64,000 bases of DNA from Boswellia sacra (lineage: Eukaryota; Streptophyta; Magnoliopsida; Sapindales; Burseraceae), in NCBI GenBank assembly GCA_013180625.2, contig SNVD02012237.1:124001-188000 (forward strand). The letters are read 5' to 3'. This document shows positions 48,176-59,110 of this stretch, in pieces (positions within the stretch are counted from its first letter, which is position 1; every line of letters begins with the position of its first letter). A program made the position numbers and the translations under genes. A model generated the notes under the pieces. The model saw only the letters and a program-made list of their open reading frames with translations, did not search any database and was not told the DNA's origin.

Positions 48176-49395
48176 TTTTGAGCTGATACTGGGGATGGAG
48201 TTTTTTCTTCAGTACAACGTGGGTTTGATTTCTTATTTGCATACGGTATCCAATACCGGATGGGGAGAATTCCATAGAGGTGGAGGCTCAAGTGTTGACT
48301 AGTGGCAAACATGAGGTGAGGCCATTTCAGTCGACTAGGCAATTGGAGATGGGGTTTGACATGGAAATGGAGTCCTTTTTGACGGCACATATGGATCCGA
48401 CGGGGTGGTTCGAGGTGTTCGCCGTCAAGGATGCAAATGGGGTGCGTCCTGGACTTCCAAAAACCCTTACCAATTGATTGATATGGGTGATCACTACAGT
48501 GAGAGGGCTGATGGTGCGATGACCCCCTGACATCAGTTCCTTACCAGTAGCATATATCCGGGCTAGGGAGCAGCGGATGGTGAAATGAGCTGCTGAATGA
48601 GGTGAATATTCAGCATAGAGTTTATTTGGCGTGCTGGTATCATGGGGATGCATTGTAGTGATAAATGGTGCTTTAATGGGTGAATGCACTAATGAAATGA
48701 AGGCACAGGTCTTCAACAGCCTGCCCGACGGACTGAGGCAGTGGAGTTGTTATGTGGTGTCGTATCTTCTAAATCCAGAAGATAGAGAATCATGGGTGCG
48801 GTTCATAAGCAGATTTTCAGTGGCGCTTTTTCAACACCATGGGGGAATAGAGTTGAGTAGAGACTGCAAATCATCATCAATTTGAGGGTAAATTGATCGG
48901 GGATGATTGCGCTACATGGGGAGAAATCTGCAACAACAGCGTGTGGCTGGAGTCACATGAGAGAATTGGGTTCGGGTGACTTGATACAACCCATTAGAGT
49001 GTAGCAGCGGGTAGAGCAGCTAGCACATTGCATTGAGGCCCAATTCTAAAGTGGACAGTTGGGGGTAGTCGTTAATATTATTGTAGTTTTGGGCAAACCT
49101 ACAAACTGAGGTTAATCGTGTGAGTTCCTAATGCCTTTAGAGACTTGGTTGATTGGGTGGGCACCAACAAGCCAAGGAGCTCCTCCTGTTTTCGCGAGAC
49201 AGTAGGACAAGGATACGGGCGAGATCCTTGATCATTGGAGCTAGGGGAGTTAGAGAAATGGAGTATCTAATTCTGAGGCAGTAGCATGTGGGATTGCTAT
49301 TTGGGAGAGGAAGATCACATGATGATGAAAAGTGCGAAGGGCAATAACAACATCCTTCCGACGAGGACGTCGGACTCTTCTGGTGGGGGTGGTTT
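48176..49395 (+). pseudogene. Disordered pol remnant of the nested element
   Basis: The start reads VNLTVVPLSDFELILGMEFF, the end of the retropepsin domain (LGMEFL motif). Beyond about 48300 no reverse transcriptase, RNase H or integrase motif could be read in any frame. The region appears to have gone through several deletions. Confidence 0.55.
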
Positions 49396-49403
49396 GTTTT
49401 TGA

Positions 49404-50030
49404 CTAATAATTAACCCCCGGAGCGTAAGGACCATGATAAGAATAAGCTAGCTGATCAATATTACTTCTCCTTGGTACCTGCTCAACACTTGTATGGCGT
49501 TTCTTGTCCAGAGAGTGTCGAAGGTATACTACTGCTAACTGTTGTTCAGATATGATATGCGAGAGAGAGGGAATCTGTGGACGACCATCCCCTCCTTGAA
49601 CAATAGGATGGGGAAGATTCGATTGAAAGACCTGATGGCGAGGCAATCCAGTAGTCTGGGCGACTAAATCAGGACGTCCACCAACATCCGTCTGGACATT
49701 AGGTACTACCATGGCACTTATTGGATTATTCTCAGCAGTGTTTGCAGCCGGCTGGGCACTTTGTCCAAATGCTTGGTTGAACACAGTCACCATACGATTC
49801 ATTTGTTCACTGAAATTTCGCATGGTGTGTTCCATGGTAGTTAATCGATTTGTCTTACCCTGCTTTGGTCTTCTAAGTGGGAGTCGGGGTTGCCTGAGGT
49901 TAGGTCCCACCCCAGAAGATATCACCAATGCTCTCCCTGTATCAACTACCCTTCGATGTCGAGGAGGTGCTTCAACCTCGATTTCTTCGTCAACCTCTAG
50001 GGAGGTTGAGTGTTGGGATTCATGACTCAT
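49404..50030 (-). pseudogene. N-terminal gag fragment of the Tat-like element
   Basis: Minus strand, starting MSHESQHSTSLEVDEEIEVE about 60 bases after the primer-binding site. It has an acidic start, a basic Arg/Pro-rich patch (PRHRR, LPLRRPKQGK) and a short helix-prone stretch (MRNFSEQMNRMVTVFNQ). Position and composition fit the gag start of this lineage. It stops at 49404, close to the border with the nested element, so the capsid core is missing. Confidence 0.65.
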
Positions 50031-50105
50031 GATGAGTTTGAGTACGTTTGGATAGGAGCAACAACTAAAGAGGCTTAGATTATCTTTCCCACAGATGGCG
50101 CCAAC

Positions 50106-50494
50106 TGTTGATGCACGGTTTCCGAACGGTCGGGAAGCGGGTCGGAGCTCGGGTCGTACGTCGAGTCCAGTCCTGCGAGCAAAGAAAAACAGTCAGGGGT
50201 GCCGGCGGTGGTGCCGGCGAAGACCGTCCGACGCTCAAGTCAGTTTCCGGCACTCCGGAATTTTCTGGGAGAATTTCCTAGAGAGAGAAGCTCTCAAAAG
50301 TTCAGGATGGGCCATTGTGGGACCCAGATAACGGGCCTAGATAATGGGCTACAGTAAAGGGCTTACTGTATTAGAGATAATTGAGCCAGGATGGGTCATT
50401 GTGGGACCCAGATAACGGGCCCAGATAACGGGCTGCAGTAATAGACTTACTGTATTAGAAATAATTGAGGCTCAATATTGTTATGGCCATAACA
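50106..50494 (-). repeat. LTR of the Tat-like element (389 bp, 5' LTR in element orientation)
   Basis: Partner of 44450-44915 with the same ends, about 80 bases shorter because of one internal deletion near 50300. Apart from that, the two LTRs differ at few positions by eye, so the insertion is fairly young. Confidence 0.9.
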
Positions 50495-51406
50495 GCTAGT
50501 AATCGAGGTAGTTGGACCTTTACTGCTGGTAATTTTAACTAGCATAAGCTATCTGCTGCGGAGAAAGTACAAGGAGAAAGGTATGTAATTAAGTCGATGT
50601 ACCATACTCTCGGGTAAAATTTTACTGCGAGAAAAGCCCCAATTTGAACGATTACTTTTAGTCCAAATTTTGCCATCATACAAGCGTAAGCAGCAGTAGA
50701 GCCCACTGCATTATACCCCAAGGTTAACTAAGGAAGAATTTTAAAGGAATTTTTTTTTCCATGCTCAAGCAATTTTTATAGGTCTTGTTAATCAATATTT
50801 TAAGAGCATCTGTTAAAAAAAATCTCTTATTAAAAGAACTAATATGTTTTCGACATTGCAAAATCAAATTTAACAGCAATTTCTTTGAAAGGTATAAAAC
50901 CCCTCAATTCCTTTTTCTTTATTTTTTTAAACTCCTTCTAGTAATTTCCTAACACAAGGTAACTTCTAATTTTTTCAAGATACTCAGCACATTAGAAAAA
51001 TCAATGAAATCATTAGAAATCTATATGTTTCTTATGAACCCTCTTTCAATGCTAACTGATCAGTTAACGTTTGGAATTCCATGGCAAAACAATAATAGGT
51101 AGGTTCAGAAAATTAATATATTTCCATTTTTTTATTGTTTTTTTTTCTCCTTTCTGCAGAAGAGAAGTGGTGGATGTCATTAATCTTTTCCATAGGAGTG
51201 CCTTTACTGATAACCCCATTGCGCTACTTATTCTATGGCATATCGGGAAAACTCGAGGAAAATTGTAAGGATATTTAGTTACATGTATGATTATCAATGA
51301 TCAACCAACCAAAAAATTGAAATCTAAGCTATGTTTTCTATATATTTTCCACGCTTTATAGATAACCGAAAGAAACTATTACGGGAGCTTGCAAGTACTG
51401 TTTCAC

Positions 51407-51986
51407 TTGAATAAGTTCTATATGCATGTTAATTTGATGTTCGATATCAAATGGTTTCAGAGAAAAATAACAAAGTTGAACCTTAAAACTTTGTATTTTC
51501 ATTATAAAAAATTAAAGATCACTCCATTCAATGATTTTAAAATAATAAAAATTAGTTGCTTTAACTATATTCAATATCTTTATAGTAAAATTACTCTTTT
51601 TCCTCCGATTCAAATTTCAAATATAAATATGAAAGTTTTTAGATCTTAACTAATATTCTTACAACAAATATTAGGACTACAAATTACTCAAAGTCGGTTA
51701 AATAACAAATTTAACCCAACGGATATTCCTCTTAGTTTCCAAATAAACTTTGCATGTGTAGTAATAATGTATTTGAATTTTTCTAAATTTTAACAAATTT
51801 TGTTTTGTACCAATGAATATTTAAACCGAAGAAGAGTTATAGATATGCTACACTAAACATCTTCTAGTTGCTTCCTACATACATTATTTGCATATAAATA
51901 TAAAGGATTTTGTGGTAAAAGGATCTATGAAATTAACATATTGGTGTATCACAAAAGTTCAAATTAAACTCTTTAAGTTAGTTTAC
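51407..51986. other. Spacer after the kinase deletion in unit B
   Basis: From 51407 the sequence matches unit A from about 31012 onward (cttgaataagttctatat). No gene. Confidence 0.7.
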
Positions 51987-52695
51987 CTATGGGTACAACT
52001 TCTGCAAATATTCTGTGATTATCATACTTTTCAGAAGGTATAAACATTGATTCTCTGCTGGGAATCTTACAGCCACTATTGTTATTCTTCTATGGCACCA
52101 AAGGTAACACAGTAACAATTGCTGTAGCGTTTGTCTTCGCAATCAGCTAAGGTCATGTTTTCCTTTTGTTTGAACTTGAACCCATGGCCAGACATAAAAC
52201 CAAATGTTTCCCGGAAACTGTCATACGCATCTGACCTGCAGAAGGGAATCTTCCAAATATTGCCACATTTTCTACATTGATAATAAAATTCACATGATGA
52301 CATCAATTGCCCTCTACCGCCCCTGATTACACCATTGGAATATTTTTTCCGTCGTTCAGTAAACATTTCAAATCATCATTTATGCTGTCTATTGTAAGCC
52401 GCCCAGATTCATCAAAGATTGGGGTTTCCCTGTTGGCAATCCACACTGGCTGAATACCTTCGTTTACAGTTCTGTATGGACCTAAATGGCATGCACCATA
52501 TTCCTATATAATGGTGATTTGAATTACGAGGGCTAAAAAATCCAACCTGAATTTCCCATAAGCTGAAACCAGTTTATCCCAATCTTTTGAGTGTTTTCCA
52601 TTGCAGTGATTTGTCTCCATGATCTCTCTGGGCCCCAACAAGAGGATGAGGGATGAAAAGCTCAAAACAATTTGATTTCTTCCTTTGGTTGCCAT
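51987..52695 (-). pseudogene. Inverted S-RLK ectodomain exon fragment (unit B)
   Basis: Copy of 31581-32285 with the same internal deletion and frameshifts. The ATG is at 52695 (MATKGRNQIVLS) and the PAN region at about 52200-52085. One PAN cysteine has changed (CEDKRYSNCYC in place of CEDQCYSNCSC). The fragment was therefore already broken before the unit was duplicated. Confidence 0.85.
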
Positions 52696-53884
52696 TATTA
52701 GATTTCTGAACATGCTGAAATGAGTCTTGTATTCAAGTTTTTACATGCAATGAAGTCTATTATTGACTATTGACTTTAGAAGCGTATGTTTCTTTACGGA
52801 AACTTCACATCTATGCTAAAATCTGAAAAGATTTATTAACTTCTGAATAGTCTAAGCCGTCATAATTCAAGTCATGACATGTGAAAATTAAAAGTTCAGC
52901 ATGAGACAAATGTATACCACATGTTTGGAATAAATTTTAATCATGAATGTGAGTCAATGCTTCACAATGGCTGTCAAACCCTCATCAGACTGGGAGCAGC
53001 ATGGCCTCATCATGCTGTCATGGACCATTTTCCGTCCTGTGTTTAGACTTTTGGGGTTTTGGGTCCACTTGAGGGCTTCTCGTCTAAATTTCATGTGCTT
53101 AAGTCTTCTTCAATGATGTCCTCTGCCCCATGCTAGCAATTGGTATTAATAGTGTTGGGTCCTACTTGAAAACATTTCCACGAGAACACGGTATTGAAAA
53201 CTTCTTTCATTGACTACCTCCAGTGTTCGTATCGCCAACCCAAAAAACAAAAAGGATTTTACCTTTTTTATTTTACTTAATTTTTTAATTTGGTTTATTT
53301 CAATCAACTACACGAAATAAATATAAAAATAGTAATAATTTCTGACTGTCTCCCCATTGTATCTTCAAAAGATATTATCAGAAATGCCACTTTTCTTCGT
53401 TCGAATGTGATCAATATTTGCTTGAGGCAAAAATTTATTCAATAAATTAAAGTTAAACATATTCTTCAATAAAAAAATTTCAGAAACCAAGTGTGCTATT
53501 TACAGAAACTAGCCCGTACAATTTGTCATGACCTTTATGCAGGATTCCTGGTTAGCAGAAGCAGAACTCTTTTTGATATGGCGGAAGTCTTAATATTTAC
53601 TATCTGCATGTGAAGTCAAAGCTTTTCGAACTCATGAAATAAATAAAAAAAAATAAAATAGAAAGTTAAAGGATTTTCCCTTTAAACTTGTACTATAAAT
53701 CTGATGATTTATTTATTACATATAATTTTTTGTCTTTCTTAAATTTGGCTAGATTTTTTGTGTTACACTTTATCTACATATTATACAAAATATTATAATT
53801 ATCAGTTTTTTACCTTTAATTAATTAATCTATTTTTTAAAATTTGGTTGGATTGTAGCCCAGTTCAGCTGCCCTCTAGTTACGC
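52696..53884. other. Unit B spacer, including DNA absent from unit A
   Basis: 52696-53030 matches unit A. About 53036-53690 has no counterpart in A, where the LINE lies instead. It is non-coding and unrecognised. From about 53703 the match to A (35240 onward) resumes. Confidence 0.6.
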
Positions 53885-53960
53885 CACTGGTTTTGAGCTA
53901 ATTGACCCAACACTAGATCATGCTCTCCTTATAAGTAGTAGGATTGTTTATTGACTTCAC
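53885..53960 (+). pseudogene. Scrap of the last S-RLK kinase exon (unit B)
   Basis: Same FELIDPTLDHA reading as at about 35405-35480, followed by the same unit tail. Confidence 0.6.
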
Positions 53961-56900
53961 AGGCAAGGCATAGACCCACAATTTTTAAAAGTCACCAAAC
54001 GTATTGCATCTTCCTGAGCCAAAAGAGAAGTCCTAAACGAAACATGATATATGGCCATCCCTTGACTTATTAAATGGTGTAGAAAGCCATGCCCACCCTG
54101 CCTTTTGGCATAGCCAGTAGCCAGAGAGACTTCTATCTACTTATGACGATTAGTTACATGTATGAAGTTTTCATGATATGGAGTTTTATTTAACACTCCT
54201 GAACTCAATCGTCAATGTGTGGACTTGATTTCCACTGTACGTCTACAACTTCATGAATATAAACGGGAATAAATAAATACATATTACCATATCTCCCCTA
54301 TTCTAAAGTAAATAATAATAGATAAATAATAGATGTCTCAATTAATGCAGGACAGATAGTCATAGACAGATAATGTTAGTGGACCAGGCAGGTATACATA
54401 TCACTCCAAAAGCTTTTTGACGTACGTGCAAATGTATTATGTAGTTTTACGCATTAATTTATATTAAAGTAATACACATGAATGATATTTTTAATTACTT
54501 GATGTTAATAAAGTCTAAAACTGTATTTCAAAATATGTTAAGTTTAAAGGATAGCTATATATTTGGGCAAGGAAATGGGCATTACTAATTAATCGTACCA
54601 ACTTTCATTAAGCATCTAAAGGAAAATTCAACACGTTGTGGAAATTTAACTACGTTTGCAGTTTCCATGAGAGTAATTTACGGGGAACTAACATTAGTAA
54701 TCTCAGTAGTCAATTCAGTCACTAGATTTTTGCCTTGCCAATTTCTTACTACTTGAGTGCATAAACGTGAAAATGAATTAACAATATGCAATAATTGAAA
54801 ATGGCAGTTATCTTAATTACTCTCTATGAAGATCTGCACATCCTATTTCAGTCAACTGGCTCGATTGTAGAAGATATCTAAGGAGATTCGCTTATTCAGG
54901 AACTTTCAAGAGGAAGAATAGGAGCTTCACTTGTTCTTTCCTCGCAAGCCACAATATGCAGAGCTCTAATAGAGAAAGAAGATAAATCAAACAAAAAGGT
55001 AGAGAGAAGGCAAAGCAACGATGAGAAACAAGTATAACCCTAAAAAATTCCTCAAAATATGAACCCTAAGATTCAACTAGAAGGAGTAAAAAAAAAAAAA
55101 AAAAACCAGTGTGAGATTTGGGGATTTAAATTGTTAGTTTCGTTTTTTGGTTTTAATTATATTTTCACCGAAATAAAATAAAAATCAATAAAATAGTTTT
55201 CCAAAACCGACGGAATCGGTTGTCTCATGTTTTTTTTTTAATATTGAAAATTACTTTAATTTCAAATATAACCTCCTATTAAATATAATATTATTTTGTC
55301 TCTAAATTATGTGATGTGTTGATACATCTTATGTGCTATAGTCAAACCGAGCTCTTTAGTTCTTGTTGTATACCTTGCAATTTTCTTTTTTCTTTTTTTC
55401 TCAAAGAAATAAATAACCAAACACATTGTCTGTCATTTATTATTAAAAAAATCAAAATTCATAATCGAATAAATTATACTATTAAAGTAAAACCAATCAT
55501 GTGTCTTTAATTCTCTGTTTAACTCTTGTTTTATCCCTTTGCAGTTCTCTAGTTTTGTTCCCATCTTTTGCTGAAATTAAAGAAATTTGTACAGCTGGAT
55601 CTTATATCAATTATATCAAATGGGCTGGCCCAAAAGTGGAGGTCTTTACAGTAAGGTTTTGGAGCCGATTGACCTGCACGTCTCCCAATATAATAGAAAG
55701 GAAAATCAGCGGAAATATCCTTATTTTAGGGGCCTCTTTAAAAAATAATCCCCTCTCAATTTTGTAAATGCCATTGCCCTCTAGGTTGAAAAAAGAGTGA
55801 AATGCCCTTCTTCTCCGTTACAACTTCTAACCCTCCAACTTACATATTACTTCCTCTCCATTTTAGATTCCTCATATTTAAAAAAAAATTAAATTCCTTT
55901 TGACATTTATTTGTTTAAAAGCACTTAGAATGAGCTGAATAATGCATTTTTATGTTTGAATGTTGTATTTTTCACTAAAATCATGTTGGAGATGGAAAAA
56001 TGATGGTTGAAAATCGTTTTAAAAAAAGTGTCTGATAGCGTCAGATAGTGTTTGACAAATTTTGTCAAAAAGTGTCTGATGTCTGAAAACATTCGACAGA
56101 CATCTATCAGATAGTGTTTGACTTCCAACAGTGTCTGACAGATGTCTATCGGATAGTGTTCTATACTCCGACAATATCTAATGGACGTCTATCAGATAGT
56201 GTCCGGCGTCCGACAGTATCCAATAAAAATTTGATGTCAATTGTCATCTTCAATCATTAGCCGATTCCACTATTAATTTCCACCCTGTTTCAAGCTTTCA
56301 AACTCAACATGATTTCACTTTTCAATCAAAATACAAGGTAGAATGTAATCAATCTTACATTATGGTTGATACCCAAATTCTATCCAAAGCAAATGACTTC
56401 TCCTTCTCCTTCCTTTCCAAGTCCGATTCAACAGATGAATGAATGGATTTTTTTTTTTGATTTTAGAAAACAAAAGAAAGCTTGATTTTTGTTCAAACAA
56501 ATTAAAGTTCATGTTGATTCAAAAGATTGGTGGTTGAGACTTGAGAGAGGTTGAGCCATTGGCATAAGGAAAGAAGAAAGAATGAAAAGGGTAATTTGGT
56601 ATTTTTTTTGGCCTAGAGGGTCATGACATGTAAAAAATTGAGGAGAGGATTATTTTTCAAAAGGCTCCTAAATAAGAGTATTTCTGCTAATGTCTCTAAT
56701 TGAAACTACTATGATGATTTTCATAGGCAAAAGATGATATAGACCCACAATTTTGGAAAATTATCAAGAATAGCCCCCATTTGGGGTCTCTTTTATTTTT
56801 AACCTCTCCCAGCAAAATTTTTCATGGGACTAGCCACCAAATCGTAAAATTACATAAGTGCCCTCATTCATTAATTGAAATTATCGAAATGCCCTCGATG

Positions 56901-57080
56901 CATATACGTCTGCAATTCCAAAACTGAAAACCCGGAACCTCTTCCCTTCCCTCCCATATTTAAGGCATTACGCAATAATCGGTTGTGTTGCAATCACTTG
57001 TGCTCATGCCAGCCCGTAGAGAGAGAAAGCTCCACTAGAGAGAGAGAGAGAGATAGAGAAAGCGCCAGTATAGAGAGAAC
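53961..57080. other. Unit B distal tail
   Basis: Matches 35481-39035 in unit A without the 36886 MITE. It includes the degenerate tandem repeat (about 56028-56225) and a GA run at about 57035-57062. No gene recognised. Confidence 0.6.
56028..56225. repeat. Degenerate tandem repeat, copy of the 37980-38175 array
   Basis: Same 'gtgtctgatg...gacagatgtctatc' units as in unit A, with different point changes and one extra short unit at the left end (gtgtctgatagcg). Confidence 0.7.
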
Positions 57081-57359
57081 GGTACGCCTTCATCCCCAAT
57101 TCATTTTCTTTGTAATCACCTTCTTGCTTTTTTTAGAGAGATTAATCATGAAATGATTTTGCTTGATTGTTATGTGAGTTGGAAATGGTTTTGCTTGATT
57201 GTTATGTGAACTGATAAATCGGGAATGGAAATGATTTTGCTTGATGGTTCTGCTTAATTTGGATGTTGTAAATTGAGGGTTTTGCGTGACTATTATGCTT
57301 TATGCGATGTTTGATTGAATAGATTGTGAAATGGATGAATCTATGAAAAATGAAGGTTT

Positions 57360-57745
57360 GGCGATGTGTCAAATTGTCGAACCATTGTCGAATAGTTTGG
57401 TTTTGTGTGTTGAACAAACATGTCGAACTGTCTAATTAATTAGCTTGCATATCGAACTCCTATCGAATTTCATGGTAGGCTATGTCGAACTGTCGAATCA
57501 ACATTGCCACTTGCAAAAATGTTAATTCGACAATTCGATGGTATAAGACTGTCGAACTATCAAAGGTATGTCGACTTGTCGAATTGGCTATAATGCATGT
57601 GGTCCTTCATCAAACTGTCGTCGAATTGTTTTTGAGTCTTGCCCAACTGTCAAATTGTGTGGTTGAATTGTGTTATTGGTTTGTCAAACCCGAATTGTGT
57701 AATTTGACAGTTCGATTTGCCCATTGTCGAACTGTCGAATTTTTT
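57360..57745. repeat. Diffuse repeat of 'gtcgaactgtcgaat'
   Basis: At least a dozen irregularly spaced variants of tgtcgaactgtcgaa(t/c) over about 380 bases, in what would be the 5' leader or intron before the DUF1985-like exon. No fixed period. Confidence 0.6.
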
Positions 57746-57821
57746 AACAGATTAGCTTTTTTGCATGTCTTGCATGGTTTTTTTATTCTAACTCATTAAA
57801 CCCTTCATTTCAGGTCCATAT

Positions 57822-58362
57822 ATGGAGCCTACGAAGCCAAGAATCACACTCGACCTGAAAACACCGAAAGCCGACCATTTCGATGGGGTGATAACGATAA
57901 TGGTGGGGTTGGATTGCATTTCTGCGTATCAAAAGTTAACTGAAAAGTAGAAAAGGATCTTTGACGAGAAGACAGGCTTCAGTGACTTGATGCATATGCA
58001 TGAGCTTACTTTTCCGGGCAAACTGGTCAACAGCGTGCTTTTGCACGAGTTGAAGATGCATTACATGGAGGATAAGAAGTTGTGGTACCTCGTTTTTGGT
58101 AAGACTTCATTGTTCTAGTACTGCAATCCAAAATGTATCTCTATTTCAACTATGTATTTTTGTTTGTATTGACATTGGAATTGCTGATCGTGCAAGGAAG
58201 GCCATAAGATTTTCCAAATATGACTTTGCACTGATAATAGGGTTGAAGTTTGGCCGGTTGCCTGATTTTGAGAAGAGTTGTAAGTACTGCTTAAGGGATA
58301 AGTATCTGGGCCGAAAGAATATAAAGATTATCGAATTCAAGTCCTGGATCGGTGGATTTTAG
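57822..58362 (+). pseudogene. DUF1985-type (ULP1-associated) gene fragment
   Basis: The first exon-like block (57822-58098, gt donor) begins MEPTKPRITLDLKTPK and contains MHELTFPGKLVNSVLLHELK and WYLVFG. The second block (58180-58362) reads RFSKYDFALIIGLKFGRLPD. Together these are the pattern of the plant DUF1985 domain, often found next to ULP1-like proteases in transposon-carried genes. A TAG at about 57947-57949 interrupts the first block. The protease part is absent. It lies between units B and C and has no copy elsewhere in the window. Confidence 0.65.
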
Positions 58363-58829
58363 CAAAATAAGGAATTTGGACGTAGTGAAGTTATTATTTT
58401 AGATTTCAGTAGTGTTTGATTGTAAAAATTTGATGTGATGTTTGAAAAGCACCTACCGATTAGTCTTACAAACCACAAACATAGGAATATCTGTCTTTAT
58501 GTGTCAGATTAACATTATTGTTCTTAAAGTTGCAACATAAGGATGGATCTACGCTACTCATTTGTGCAAAATTTACATATACTTTTCGGTTCCTTTATGA
58601 TAAATAGGTATCTTATGGTGTCGGGGTTCTCTCAATATTTTTATTTCTTAACAAATATTTGAAAAAAAAATTCCTTGCCAATAATCACTCTATAGCACAC
58701 CTTTTTGATCACTCTCTTTACTAGGATATGACATTTTTCTTTTCCATTTCCACGGCCTTTTCAACGTTAAAGTTAAGTTTCATTGCATAATTCAGTCAAA
58801 AAGGGCAACATTTGCATTGCATAACACTG

Positions 58830-58955
58830 GAGATACTTTCCACGTTATTAGGTGTTACTTCAATGGTTTCTGATGAAACTGTGCCACTGCCCACTACCTC
58901 AAAACAAACCCCAGCAGTGGTGTTAGTAACCAACAAGGCTCTTGAAAGCAATTAA
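58830..58955 (+). pseudogene. Decayed last kinase exon of an S-RLK (unit C)
   Basis: Third copy of the scrap at 23580-23716. It reads GVTSMVSDETVPLP, with Asp changed to Gly at the start of the motif. The frame ends at the TAA near 58953. Confidence 0.7.
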
Positions 58956-59110
58956 TGAAGAAAACTTTGCATTGCGAGGTCTCAAAATGGAAATACTTGG
59001 ATGAGTCTAACATACTGCACATTAGGTTACCTATAAGAGAAGCATGAGTAGCTCACGAGATATTTGTGAGCAGTGAAACGATGCAAAATAATACAAGATG
59101 TGCATTTTTG

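Larger units (their letters stand above)
45529..49395 (+). mobile_element. Nested Ty3/gypsy element (chromovirus-like gag), 3' LTR missing
   Basis: The 5' LTR at 45529-46978 is followed by a primer-binding site (46981-46992, tggtatcagagt) and a gag remnant on the plus strand. Protease scraps follow near 48150-48230. After that only disordered pol fragments are present. A purine-rich tract (ggtgggggtggtttg, about 49384-49398) after an Asp/Glu-rich end (cgacgaggacgtcgg) looks like the sequence that normally precedes a 3' LTR, but no LTR follows. The right border is therefore approximate. Confidence 0.75.
44450..50494 (-). mobile_element. Tat-like Ty3/gypsy LTR retrotransposon, nested and defective
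   Basis: LTRs at 44450-44915 and 50106-50494 have TG..CA ends, and the element is flanked by gctag (44445-44449 and 50495-50499), a perfect 5-base target duplication. The empty site is visible in gene A near 27606. On the minus strand the LTR is followed by a primer-binding site tggcgccatctgtggg (about 50103-50088), of the type used by Tat/Athila-lineage gypsy elements. A purine tract ctggggggactac abuts the other LTR. Gag starts at 50030 on the minus strand. A plus-strand ORF lies between the missing pol and the 3' LTR. A second gypsy element occupies 45529 to about 49395. Confidence 0.9.
42609..51406 (+). pseudogene. S-RLK gene B: intact ectodomain, retrotransposon in TM exon, kinase deleted
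   Basis: Exon 1 (42609-43812, 1204 nt, same length as in gene A) is intact: signal peptide, bulb-lectin domain and PAN domain ([15 protein letters not shown]). Exon 2 (44417-44449 continued at 50500-50580) is split by an LTR retrotransposon at the codons after MPWL. Exon 3 (51160-51264) is open and reads EKWWMSLIF where gene A has a stop. Exon 4 starts at 51362 and breaks off at 51406, where the DNA joins sequence that in unit A lies about 1 kb past the gene end. Every kinase exon is gone. The unspliced exon 1 frame ends at 43817 and would give a 402-residue soluble lectin-PAN protein. That is the only full-length product this locus could still make. Confidence 0.88.
39991..57080 (+). repeat. 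Segmental duplication unit B
   Basis: Second copy of the unit. Compared with A it carries a Mutator-type MITE (41359-41510), a 6 kb LTR element (44450-50494) and a deletion of the whole kinase region (junction at 51406). It lacks the LINE and the 36886 MITE. Exon sequences differ from A only at scattered sites. Confidence 0.85.

Noticed and set aside
53036..53690. Possible separate gene in the unit B-specific block
   Set aside because: No open frame or motif of note in either strand. Left as unexplained non-coding DNA.
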